A DNA stretch of 64,000 nt from Lachnospiraceae bacterium (lineage in GTDB: Bacteria; Bacillota; Clostridia; Lachnospirales; Lachnospiraceae). Below, piece after piece: positions 56,018 through 64,000 of the stretch. The notes beneath the pieces were generated by a model. The model did no database searches. It was given only the letters and a program-made list of their open reading frames with translations, and was not told where the DNA came from. Made by a program: the position numbers and the translations under genes. Every line of letters begins with the position of its first letter. Within the stretch, counting starts at the first letter, position 1. The stretch is taken from NCBI GenBank assembly GCA_017439675.1, contig JAFSIQ010000039.1:62001-126000 (forward strand), written 5' to 3'.

Positions 56018-59000
56018 CTATATAAAGTCAAATGTTGCCTGACTATATTCTAAGTTCTCATACTCTATCTCTTCCTGCGCCACCTGACTTCTATAATCCA
56101 CCACAACCGTCTGTTGTCTACCACCAATCAGCTGCTGACCTAATATATAGTTCACATCAAAACGGTTTGTTATAGCCGGTGTAGCACCACGGGCAGGAAC
56201 AATCAACTGTACATTGTTCGTCTTAAGCAATGCAAAAATTGGTTCCCAAATGTAGATATCCTTTGCAGCACCAAATGGGTTATCGATAAAAATTACCTTC
56301 TTCAAGTCATTGGCATCCGCCTCCGGTGCATACATACCGGAAATATAGTTGATGATAGACACCAAAAACTGAATGTAGATACCCTGTGACTGACCTGTAC
56401 TTCCCACTGCTTCTTCATATCGTAGATAACGGCTTTGTTCCTTCATGCGCTCACGCTTATAAAGCTTCAAGCGAATTGCATTCATATCCGTCACCATAAC
56501 ACTAAACAGCTTTTTCAAAAGCAATCGATTCTTCATGTACTTAATTCTGTCATTGTTATCCTTAAACTGGTCTGCACCATTTACAACCTCATCAATGTAA
56601 TCTGACATTCGCTGCTTAATAAACTCATCCTTCACATACGGGATAGAAAGGTTCACCATTTGAATCATCTCACCGTCTAACTGGATACGAGACAGCTTTG
56701 GTAGCTTATCAAGCTCCGTACGCACATCCTTACAGCGTTCGATACACTGATTTTCAAAATTATTCTTAATGGCTTCCATGTCCTCGATACCCTGTTCTAC
56801 CCTCTCCTTTTCAAGGGCGATATAGGAAATCATTTCACGCATGTTGGCAAGCAATGCTTTTGCGTCCTCATAGGTTTCTGGAATCTCCACGTCATCCTTA
56901 ATAGAGGTAGAAAGTTCAAAGGCTCCCATGGCAAAGAATGTGTTGGCTGTCTGGGTCTTATAATTCAACAAATCCTGCTTTGCCTTCGCCATTGCTTTGT
57001 TAATCTTGTCATAAAACATCAAGCTCTCCTCAAAGATTTCACGGATTTCCTCCTGATTTCGCATAAGCACATTGGCACCAGTTACATCCAAGCCCTCACT
57101 TTCTACAATACGCTTTACATCCTTGTACAAATCAATAATAACACCATTATTCTTAACGTACTGCTGGTACTCCTTCTGAAAGTTCTTCATCTCCTCCTGT
57201 AAGCTCTTGAGAATGCGGTCACCCTCCGCAAGTGCTTGGAGGGCTTCCTCCTTAGTAATCCGCGCATTCTTCTGCGAATTTTCATCTGTGGTACTCTGTG
57301 CAGTAGTTAATGCCTCTTCTCCCATCAAGCCTCTTAGTTCTTTCACTGCATCCTCTCCAAAGCGTTCCGAAAGTGCCTGAACCGCCTGTTCAATTCGTCC
57401 TTCAATTCGAGTAGCCTCATGCTCTTTCTTCTTAAAGTCCGCTTTCAACTGGTCGACTCTTACGGATAACTGGGACAAATGCAGGCTCAAGCGGTTAATC
57501 AAATCCTCCTCCACTGGATGTAGTTCGTCTGCCCGCTTCAACTGCTCCAATTCTTCAAGCGACACCTTACGCCGTTCGATAATCCGAAGACCTCGCTGCA
57601 TACTGTCAAGCAAGGTTTCAATCAGCTTTTTCTTATCCTCCAACACGATGGTAGCCTGCTCTACCACTGCCCTTGCTGCAAGGAATTCCGCCTTCAACTG
57701 TTCCTCAGTAATATTAACCGCGGTGAATATTCCTTCCACATAGTAATCCTTATATAGATTCTCCCAATCCGACAGCACCTCTGCAATCTGCTGTTCCATA
57801 TGTGCAATCTGACCTTCCAAATCACTACACTTCAAGGTTGCAGCTTCCTTTTCTGATTGTACCTTAGAAACCTCATCTGTTAGCCGACGCACCTCTCCGT
57901 CATATCGGTCTAACTGCTGCTTGGTATCATCTGCCAAGTCACTCTTCGCCTCAATACCCGCCAGCTTAATCTGTTCCTTCTGATTGGTTGCTAAAGTCTC
58001 CTTCAAATGCTCCGCATTCTCACGCATTTTCACGCTATGCTCCCCAATGCGTTCAATATCCTTCTTAAGGTTTTCCACCCTGCGTTCATAATCTAATAAG
58101 GCTTCTTTTCCAGTCTGAACTTCCTGCTCTGCATTCATAAATGCCGCATCGGTGAGCTTCGCTGTATAATCCAAATCCTCATCATAGGTGGATTCTAATT
58201 CCCTAGCACGTTCCAATTCCTCCCGAAGTTCGGAAAGCTTCTTCTCTAACCGGGTAGCCTCCATCGCCAATGCGTCTTCCTCTAAGAACACACTTCTATC
58301 CTTGGCAATCAATAAAACTCCCTCTTCTTCTGTAGGAACATACGGCGACTCCAACACATTCTGGTCATAAATTGTCACCGCTTGATTCTTCAAATCAATA
58401 GTTCCAATTCGCTCGTCTTCTTTTATTAATTCAAATTGTTTTGTCACTACGCCATACGGCAATAACGGAAAACGCGAAAGCAGTTCTTCCCGATTCGCCT
58501 TTGGCAAAGCAGAAAGATAATCCACACCGGAAAGCGCAAAATCCCCATGACGGCTTTCTAAGTAGTCCTTAATCTTAGAAACGGCTTCTGACTCTTCTAA
58601 TATTCTTCCTTCTTTCACCTGCTCTAAATGGCGCTCCGCAGCTTCGATACGTTTCTCAACACCATCCACAACTACCTTTTGCCGGAATGCACGTTTCTTA
58701 ATCACCTCATACAAATCCGACATTTCTTTCACACCATATATCTGTACCATTTTCTTCAAGCGTTCCTTATTCACAAGGTACTCCTCATGATTGCGAACCG
58801 CTTGCTCTAATGTACTCTTTGCCGCCTTCCACTCTTCCTGCTGCACATATAATTCCTGCTCCTTTTCCTTCAAACTCTCCATGTCAGCAAGATACGCATT
58901 CTGTGCATCCTCCTGTTTTCTTGTAAGCTCTTGCTCCTCCTCTTTCAAAGTTTCCATCAACTCTTTCAAATCACTTAACACCAAAATAGAGATTTCCTTA

Positions 59001-60604
59001 CGAACAGCACCAATCTCCTCCATACGCTTATGGTATTCCTCCGAAAAATGTTCCCTATGGCTCTTGGCAACCGCAAGAGAAATCTGCCCTTCCTCACAAA
59101 TGTGAGCAAGGCTTTCTAACTCCTGTCGTGCCTTCAAAAGCTCTTGCTTGCGGAGTTCTAATCGATTTCTCACATCAGCAAGCTTTGCATCATCCATTTG
59201 CTTTTTTGTGTAGGCATACTGCTGTAGCTTTCCTAACTGGTCAGAATTAGATTCCTTAGAAGCATCAATCATAGCCTGATTTTCTTCCATCTGCGCCTTA
59301 TCCTTCAAATAGCGAATATAATCATTCACACTTTCCTTCAAATCCAGTTCTGCCTTTGCCTCAGAAAGCTCCTTCGTTGCACGCTCAACATGATTGTCAA
59401 GCACCCGCAAATCAGACCGTATCTCTTCCAAATCGTACTGGTCTCTTATAATCTTAAAGCTTTCAATACGCTTTCTCTCAGAGTGAAGACGCTGTTCATA
59501 GGCAATCTTCTTTTCCTCCATGCTGGCAATCTCCTCTTCACCCTTACGAGTCAAATCCTCGCCAGTGACATAGACATCAGCAAGTGTGCCCACCACTCTG
59601 TCCTTCTCTTCATAAAGGGTCAGGAAATTAGAGACTCTGCCCTCCAATAAATGCATCAGTTCCGTCTCTTTGTCATAATTGGCAATCTCGCTCTTCTTTT
59701 TGGAAAGTTCTACCAACTTATCCTTAATGTCCAGCAATGTCTTCGCCATATCCTCATTGACATCGTTCTGTTCTGTCTTCACAAGGAATGCCTTCTCAAT
59801 AATTTCCTCAATCAAAAGGTCTTCAATCACCTTACGAGTGGTCTTGTAATGGGTCTCAAAATAGGTACGAACATGTCCCTCAGTCTTGTTAATTCCACGA
59901 ATAATCTCCCACTGGCTCTCAAACAATCCATAACGGCTGATGAAACGCTGGTATTCTCCCTTTCGTTCAAAAATATGAACCCTTAAATTCACATTTCTTC
60001 GGCCCAAATCCTTCAAATAATTCTTAAGTCCAGAATAGGTAATTCTTTCTTTGCTGTTCTGTAACGGAAGATTCACAATATCATTTTCATTGTAGTCACG
60101 ATAAAAAATGCAATAATTGAAATATTCGATGGACGCACTATCTTTGCCTAATCCCTTGGACACACTACCATCTGCACTATCAGAGTCTACCCCTGTATTT
60201 GCCAATGAAGCTCCTGCATCCAACCCAGAACCCCCGGTAGTCAATGACATCTGTCCATCATCTAACCCATCCGCATCCTTTGCCTTTCTAGCACAAAAAC
60301 CAGTGGTCATATAGCGGAATCCTTCCTTAATATCCTTATCATCTAACTTCCACTCCACCAATGAATGAATGGTGGTATTGCCTCCACCGTTTCGGAACAA
60401 TTTTTCAATTGGTTGTTTCTCATCTAGAGTGCAATTTGGAATCAAATTCTGTAATAAGAGCAACATAAGCACACTCTTACCACCACCATTAGCAAGGTCA
60501 TACAAGGTATTCTTTCCATACATGCGCATAGAAAAATCATCGTACCCTTGGGTCCCAAAATTATATTTTACATTGTTTACTCGAATTCGATTAATATTTG
60601 GCAT
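56018..60604 (-). CDS. jetC: Wadjet-like SMC/MukB-type ATPase JetC
   Basis: A 1528-residue SMC-like motor. Walker A NGGGKSVL lies at residues 39-46 after INRIRVNNVKYNFGTQGYDD. Long coiled coils span roughly residues 330-640 and 780-1300, separated by a hinge-like section near 680-760. The C-terminal head has the signature GSTGQSQGIYIQF and Walker B KKVIFIDNPFGAAKD. In Wadjet systems JetC with kleisin JetA and JetB extrudes DNA loops and recognises small circular plasmids, which JetD cuts. The ATG at 60604 follows GAGGTTA; a TTG at 60625 was rejected. A Gly/Ser/Asp-rich insert (~residues 105-155) interrupts the first head lobe. Confidence 0.85.
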   Translation of the reverse strand: MPNINRIRVNNVKYNFGTQGYDDFSMRMYGKNTLYDLANGGGKSVLMLLLLQNLIPNCTLDEKQPIEKLFRNGGGNTTIHSLVEWKLDDKDIKEGFRYMTTGFCARKAKDADGLDDGQMSLTTGGSGLDAGASLANTGVDSDSADGSVSKGLGKDSASIEYFNYCIFYRDYNENDIVNLPLQNSKERITYSGLKNYLKDLGRRNVNLRVHIFERKGEYQRFISRYGLFESQWEIIRGINKTEGHVRTYFETHYKTTRKVIEDLLIEEIIEKAFLVKTEQNDVNEDMAKTLLDIKDKLVELSKKKSEIANYDKETELMHLLEGRVSNFLTLYEEKDRVVGTLADVYVTGEDLTRKGEEEIASMEEKKIAYEQRLHSERKRIESFKIIRDQYDLEEIRSDLRVLDNHVERATKELSEAKAELDLKESVNDYIRYLKDKAQMEENQAMIDASKESNSDQLGKLQQYAYTKKQMDDAKLADVRNRLELRKQELLKARQELESLAHICEEGQISLAVAKSHREHFSEEYHKRMEEIGAVRKEISILVLSDLKELMETLKEEEQELTRKQEDAQNAYLADMESLKEKEQELYVQQEEWKAAKSTLEQAVRNHEEYLVNKERLKKMVQIYGVKEMSDLYEVIKKRAFRQKVVVDGVEKRIEAAERHLEQVKEGRILEESEAVSKIKDYLESRHGDFALSGVDYLSALPKANREELLSRFPLLPYGVVTKQFELIKEDERIGTIDLKNQAVTIYDQNVLESPYVPTEEEGVLLIAKDRSVFLEEDALAMEATRLEKKLSELREELERARELESTYDEDLDYTAKLTDAAFMNAEQEVQTGKEALLDYERRVENLKKDIERIGEHSVKMRENAEHLKETLATNQKEQIKLAGIEAKSDLADDTKQQLDRYDGEVRRLTDEVSKVQSEKEAATLKCSDLEGQIAHMEQQIAEVLSDWENLYKDYYVEGIFTAVNITEEQLKAEFLAARAVVEQATIVLEDKKKLIETLLDSMQRGLRIIERRKVSLEELEQLKRADELHPVEEDLINRLSLHLSQLSVRVDQLKADFKKKEHEATRIEGRIEQAVQALSERFGEDAVKELRGLMGEEALTTAQSTTDENSQKNARITKEEALQALAEGDRILKSLQEEMKNFQKEYQQYVKNNGVIIDLYKDVKRIVESEGLDVTGANVLMRNQEEIREIFEESLMFYDKINKAMAKAKQDLLNYKTQTANTFFAMGAFELSTSIKDDVEIPETYEDAKALLANMREMISYIALEKERVEQGIEDMEAIKNNFENQCIERCKDVRTELDKLPKLSRIQLDGEMIQMVNLSIPYVKDEFIKQRMSDYIDEVVNGADQFKDNNDRIKYMKNRLLLKKLFSVMVTDMNAIRLKLYKRERMKEQSRYLRYEEAVGSTGQSQGIYIQFLVSIINYISGMYAPEADANDLKKVIFIDNPFGAAKDIYIWEPIFALLKTNNVQLIVPARGATPAITNRFDVNYILGQQLIGGRQQTVVVDYRSQVAQEEIEYENLEYSQATFDFI

Positions 60605-60718
60605 GTTACTAACCTCTATTTGCAACTACTGTCTGTTACTGTCTTCTTTCGCTTCTTTTTTGCATTTCTGTCTTTTACCAGAAAACTACTCACTACCTTA
60701 GTTCCTAACAAATATTCC

Positions 60719-61450
60719 TTAAACCTCACCAACGGTTTCTTCGTCTACTTTCACGTTCGAAAGCGACTCGTATATCTGTCCCCGATACTCCTCAAAATAG
60801 TGCTCCACAATCGCCTGGAACCGCTCTGTCGGATAATATCGCTTGCTCACCTCTAAAAACAGATTCTCATTTACTAGGAAATTAAATGTCAATTTGACAA
60901 AACTTGCTTTCGAAGCACGGGACGCTTTAATTTCATCCTGATTCTCTCCGGTACTTACTGGAAGTTCGTCCCACAAAAGAGCAACCGCCTGAAAGCTCTC
61001 CTGATTCTCTTCATTGATATCATAAATGGCAATATCCCTTGTAAACACAGAAAGTGCCTTAGTCACCTCTGCGATTACATCCTCAATCTTAATGTACTCC
61101 TTAAACTGGTAGGATGCAGAATCGGAATAAAAGGACAACAAAATCTCATACATAATGAAATAGCAAAGATACAACTCCCGGTTATATCGAAGGCCCATAT
61201 TTTTCTTTAACTCTTCGTTGGTATAACCAAAGATACGGTTTCCTTCCCCTGCGGAAAGAAACAAACTTTCCTTGTATTCGTAAATATTCAAATTCAATTT
61301 TTTAAGCATCATTCCAACAATTTCATATATTTCTGCATTGCCGTAATAGTCATCGTACAGACTTCCATTCGCACCGCTTCGCTTAATCTCCTCACCGGTT
61401 ATCAGCTTTGCATATATATCCATTGCCTTTTCTAAGTTTTTCATTTCCAT
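60719..61450 (-). CDS. jetB: Wadjet-like accessory subunit JetB (DUF6063)
   Basis: A ~243-residue, mainly alpha-helical protein matching DUF6063 by length, composition and place; in Wadjet type III systems this position is JetB, the kite-like partner of the kleisin JetA. Recognisable stretches are MDIYAKLITGEEI, FLSAGEGNRIFGYTNEEL and YNRELYLCYFIMYEILLSFY. Two starts are possible: ATG at 61495, overlapping the lipoprotein stop by one base (TAATG), or ATG at 61450 with GAGG 8 bases before it; the second is preferred. A 114-base gap separates it from jetC. Confidence 0.72.
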   Translation of the reverse strand: MEMKNLEKAMDIYAKLITGEEIKRSGANGSLYDDYYGNAEIYEIVGMMLKKLNLNIYEYKESLFLSAGEGNRIFGYTNEELKKNMGLRYNRELYLCYFIMYEILLSFYSDSASYQFKEYIKIEDVIAEVTKALSVFTRDIAIYDINEENQESFQAVALLWDELPVSTGENQDEIKASRASKASFVKLTFNFLVNENLFLEVSKRYYPTERFQAIVEHYFEEYRGQIYESLSNVKVDEETVGEV

Positions 61451-61494
61451 AGAGATACCCTCTGCTCCCAAACTGCCATTTGCAAATGATTGCA

Positions 61495-62523
61495 TTACTT
61501 TTTAATCCGAATCTTCATTGTCTTCTTATTGCCAGCCATATCGGTAACTACAATCTTATTCGTACCTTTCTTCTTAACAGTATATTTATAATATCCTTTG
61601 TACTTACCGCTTTTTACCAACTGTTTGTTGCCCATTTTCTGAGCCTTACCATTAATCTTAATGCTCTTGAGCTTAACAGAGTCCTTTACATAAATAACCG
61701 CTTTTTTATTATAAGCCTTATTATTTTTAACACCCTTAACAACCGGTACTTTACTGTCAATATAAATAGTAAATGTGGACACATTGCCATTCAAATCTGT
61801 AACCTGAATTGTATTCTTACCCTGCGTCGCCGGAATTCTTCCGTCCGAAGTTGACCACAAGCTCTGCAACACTTTACCATTCTCATCCTTTAGCTTGTTA
61901 CTAGTTACAAGCTTGCCATTCCACAAAACCTCTTTTACCGCAATATTATCAGTAAAATAAAGCTTCATCGGAATACTCTTATAGTACTTATTATTCTTCG
62001 CACCCATCATCTTTGGAACAGTTGTATCCGCAGCAATGATTTCCTTACCTGTCTGTGTATATGCATACCAGTTTGTAGCCGTATTATTGGTGGTAAACAT
62101 TGCCTTATTTCCCTCTTTGCTCAAATCCGCATTCGTATCCACAATGTCACCATTTAGGCTGATGCTCAACTGCATATACATCTCATCTTCTGATACTCCG
62201 GCCTCTTCCATATTCCCAGAAAATGTGTAATAAAAAATGTTATCATTCAATACCATTTCATTGGCAACAAATAACTCCTCCGAAGTCATAGTTTGTGTTT
62301 CCGCAGGTGTCACATAATATTTCTTTCCATCCTCTAATGTCTGCAATGTACACTGCGATGTATCGACACCTAAAGCCTCCACCTCTTCTGCAGTATATCC
62401 CACCTTGGACATATGCGTAATTGTCCCGTCACTATTCACCTTATAATCAGCATACATACGACACCCTGACAAAGCAAATAGCATCACTACCAACATCATT
62501 ACTCCACATACTTTTCTTTTCAT
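61495..62523 (-). CDS. Lipoprotein with Ig-like repeats inside the jet operon
   Basis: A 342-residue lipoprotein. The signal peptide ends in LFALSGC (lipobox). Residues ~22-150 form a domain of unknown type (YADYKVNSDGTITHMSKVGY, an LppM-like start). The rest consists of two or three basic beta-sandwich repeats of the cell-surface Ig-like kind (DTTVPKMMGAKNNKYYKS and SKVPVVKGVKNNKAYNKK are parallel). AAGGAGG precedes the ATG at 62523. It lies 105 bases after jetA, and its stop codon overlaps the first possible jetB ATG, so it belongs to the operon by layout, although no Wadjet role is known for such a protein. Confidence 0.8.
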   Translation of the reverse strand: MKRKVCGVMMLVVMLFALSGCRMYADYKVNSDGTITHMSKVGYTAEEVEALGVDTSQCTLQTLEDGKKYYVTPAETQTMTSEELFVANEMVLNDNIFYYTFSGNMEEAGVSEDEMYMQLSISLNGDIVDTNADLSKEGNKAMFTTNNTATNWYAYTQTGKEIIAADTTVPKMMGAKNNKYYKSIPMKLYFTDNIAVKEVLWNGKLVTSNKLKDENGKVLQSLWSTSDGRIPATQGKNTIQVTDLNGNVSTFTIYIDSKVPVVKGVKNNKAYNKKAVIYVKDSVKLKSIKINGKAQKMGNKQLVKSGKYKGYYKYTVKKKGTNKIVVTDMAGNKKTMKIRIKK

Positions 62524-62628
62524 AATAAAATCCTCCTTCTCCATATGGTCGCTATCTCACTTCTCAGATATATTCTATATCTGCACAACCTTCTTTATTT
62601 TGTAGTTCTTAATACTCACCTGTTGCCA

Positions 62629-64000
62629 TTACTCCACCACAGAAAAATCCATATCCGTAATGGTAAAGCTCTCGTCCTTTCGCTCTCCAAATTTTAACAC
62701 ATTGCTCGCATCATAATCAATGTGAAATACCATATTGGCAAACCGATCTTTCTGCTCCAAACTCATGTTATCCATAACTAGCCCATCCAAGAATGTATCC
62801 TGCTTATCCTGCATTTTCTTTAAATCGTATGTATCCTTTTGGGCTAAATGAACCAGAAACGAGTACACGTCACCATTGCGATATATTTCTTTTCCAAACT
62901 TAATCTCATAGATTGCCATAAGTTCTGCCAACGTTGTCTTTCTATGCTTCCAGAGCTGTTCCAATAATTCTCCAAACAATCTTCCAAAATTTCCGGAAAT
63001 TCTTGTATCCTCTATCTCATCTTCAAACACATAATCCACGTCTCGTTGCTTTTTCTCCACCTTCTCGCCAAAATCTGCATTGTCCATCTTGCTCTCCAAC
63101 ATACGGTCAAGGCTCTCTGGAGAAAATGATTTCGTGAGCTTTGGCATGAAAAGTGGTGCCATCAACAGTCCCAACTGGTCTGCTCGGTTGTTGTCCATGG
63201 TCTTTTTCAAGGCGTCACGGAAATTAAAGACTGGACGCAATTTGCGAAGCTTGGCCCTAGCAATCATCTCATCTGCAATATTCTGCAATTCGATAGTTTC
63301 CTTAATCAACTCTCCATGCTTGATAATGGTCTTCTTAAGCTCCGTATCCAGTTTGTGAATCTCACTTAGGATAGCCGAGCTTGCAGACATTCCCTTGGCT
63401 GTGTGCTTTCCTGTCTCATCTACATCATCACTCTGGCTTGCCATCAGCTCTTTATTGGCATTATTCGCCTTGGCAAACGCCTTATCAATCAGTGCACGGT
63501 TTTTCTCAAAAAGCTTTGACTCTTCATCAAACCATCTAGCAACGGTCTCCATGTATTCCTCGCTTGCTTTTGCACCAGAGAATACATCATAGCTCAACAA
63601 ATCAAGAACTTCCTTCTTCTGCAACGCAAGCTTATTCACTTCATTATTGATTCGCTTAATTACCTCAATACCACCTGCAAAATTCTCGGATTGAATCATT
63701 TTCTCCAACAGAAGCTGCTGTACCGAAATATTGCTCTCATCCTTAATTTCCTTGGTGTCTAAGTAAAACTCAATTCCATCTGTGGTGACATGATAAAGCA
63801 CCACTCCATCCACAATCCGGCTGTCAATCAGCTTCACTCGCGCTGTCTTTTTCTTCTTTTCCTCTGGGTCAAAGTAAGGAAATGTGAACGCTTTTCCAGC
63901 ATTTTTAATCTTGTCAAATATATAACCAATGAGTTCCTTTTCTTCTTCCTGTTCTAGTTCTAACCGAAACTCTCTTCTTAAAATCTCCGCCAGGAATTTC
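62629..64000 (-). CDS. jetA: Wadjet-like kleisin subunit JetA (DUF5716), 5' end beyond window
   Basis: The frame is open from the window's right edge (phase starts at 63999) to the stop at 62629, at least 456 residues. The GTG at 63837 is not the start: the upstream codons (EILRREFRLELEQEEEKE, GKAFTFPYFDPEEKKKK) continue in frame. The protein is helical and charged, with a winged-helix-like C-terminus, and fits the JetA/DUF5716 family by KLIDSRIVDGVVLYHVTTDG and by its neighbours. JetA would bridge the JetC heads as kleisin. First Jet gene visible; jetD could lie beyond the edge. Confidence 0.72.
   Translation of the reverse strand, partial: KFLAEILRREFRLELEQEEEKELIGYIFDKIKNAGKAFTFPYFDPEEKKKKTARVKLIDSRIVDGVVLYHVTTDGIEFYLDTKEIKDESNISVQQLLLEKMIQSENFAGGIEVIKRINNEVNKLALQKKEVLDLLSYDVFSGAKASEEYMETVARWFDEESKLFEKNRALIDKAFAKANNANKELMASQSDDVDETGKHTAKGMSASSAILSEIHKLDTELKKTIIKHGELIKETIELQNIADEMIARAKLRKLRPVFNFRDALKKTMDNNRADQLGLLMAPLFMPKLTKSFSPESLDRMLESKMDNADFGEKVEKKQRDVDYVFEDEIEDTRISGNFGRLFGELLEQLWKHRKTTLAELMAIYEIKFGKEIYRNGDVYSFLVHLAQKDTYDLKKMQDKQDTFLDGLVMDNMSLEQKDRFANMVFHIDYDASNVLKFGERKDESFTITDMDFSVVE

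Overview
The window looks like chromosome of an anaerobic, endospore-forming member of the Clostridia, most probably a Lachnospiraceae-type gut bacterium. This rests on gene content: [FeFe]-hydrogenase maturases (hydE, hydG), an oxygen-sensitive class III ribonucleotide reductase (nrdD), sporulation genes (spoIIE, yabP, yabQ, spoVT), a strictly Firmicutes-style spoIIE-tilS-hpt-ftsH block, murT/gatD, moderate-to-low GC and strong AGGAGG ribosome-binding sites. The species call is inference; no 16S gene is present. No prophage, intact IS element or CRISPR array is visible.

Layout. 1-3.9 kb (+ strand): end of lysA, plsC, hydE, hydG, closed by a bidirectional terminator. 4-12 kb (mostly - strand): a frameshifted GGDEF-EAL gene, a GH25 lipoprotein, a cold-shock gene (+), nrdD with tandem NrdR boxes and its own promoter, a cytidylate-kinase-like protein and an ArsB/NhaD-type permease. 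12.1-13 kb: a structured non-coding stretch and a tRNA-Tyr/tRNA-Leu pair. 13-16.3 kb: a GH13 alpha-amylase-family enzyme and an unrecognised two-helix membrane protein. 16.8-25.5 kb: cell-division/sporulation block hup, rqcP, yabP, yabQ, divIC, spoIIE, tilS, hpt, ftsH, plus spoVT. 25.6-36.6 kb: M32 carboxypeptidase, amidohydrolase, AbgT transporter, DUF1846 protein, sbcDC and bioY. 36.7 kb: tRNA-Pro (+), whose 3' end is overlapped by an antisense solute-binding lipoprotein gene. 38.3-41.3 kb: fructose-bisphosphate aldolase, galE and a sugar nucleotidyltransferase. 41.4-43.6 kb: a compact operon of a discrete acyl carrier protein, an unassigned protein and an Sfp-type phosphopantetheinyl transferase. 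43.6-50.4 kb: CorA, DUF1002 exported protein, YugP-type metallopeptidase, WYL regulator overlapping glpK, and a CDF metal exporter. 50.5-53.3 kb: gatD and murT, separated by 0.7 kb holding a 63-bp tandem repeat and a decayed gene remnant. 53.4-56 kb: an aldose-1-epimerase-like protein and a DUF3298-type lipoprotein. 56-64 kb: a Wadjet-like operon, jetA (cut by the window edge), a lipoprotein gene, jetB and jetC.

How the genes work together. hydE and hydG build parts of the hydrogenase H-cluster (hydF is not here). The spoIIE block links septation, tRNA-Ile lysidine formation, purine salvage and membrane proteolysis, with each downstream ribosome-binding site embedded in the end of the gene before it. 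MurT and GatD together amidate the D-Glu of lipid II. SbcC and SbcD form one nuclease. The Jet proteins should form an SMC-type plasmid-defence complex; its nuclease subunit JetD is not in the window.

The two places most likely to hold something undescribed are the Jet operon with a lipoprotein gene coupled into it, and the ACP / unassigned protein / PPTase operon with no synthase beside it. Start sites were chosen by Shine-Dalgarno position and are often downstream of the longest possible start. All family names come from reading the proteins by eye; no database search was possible.
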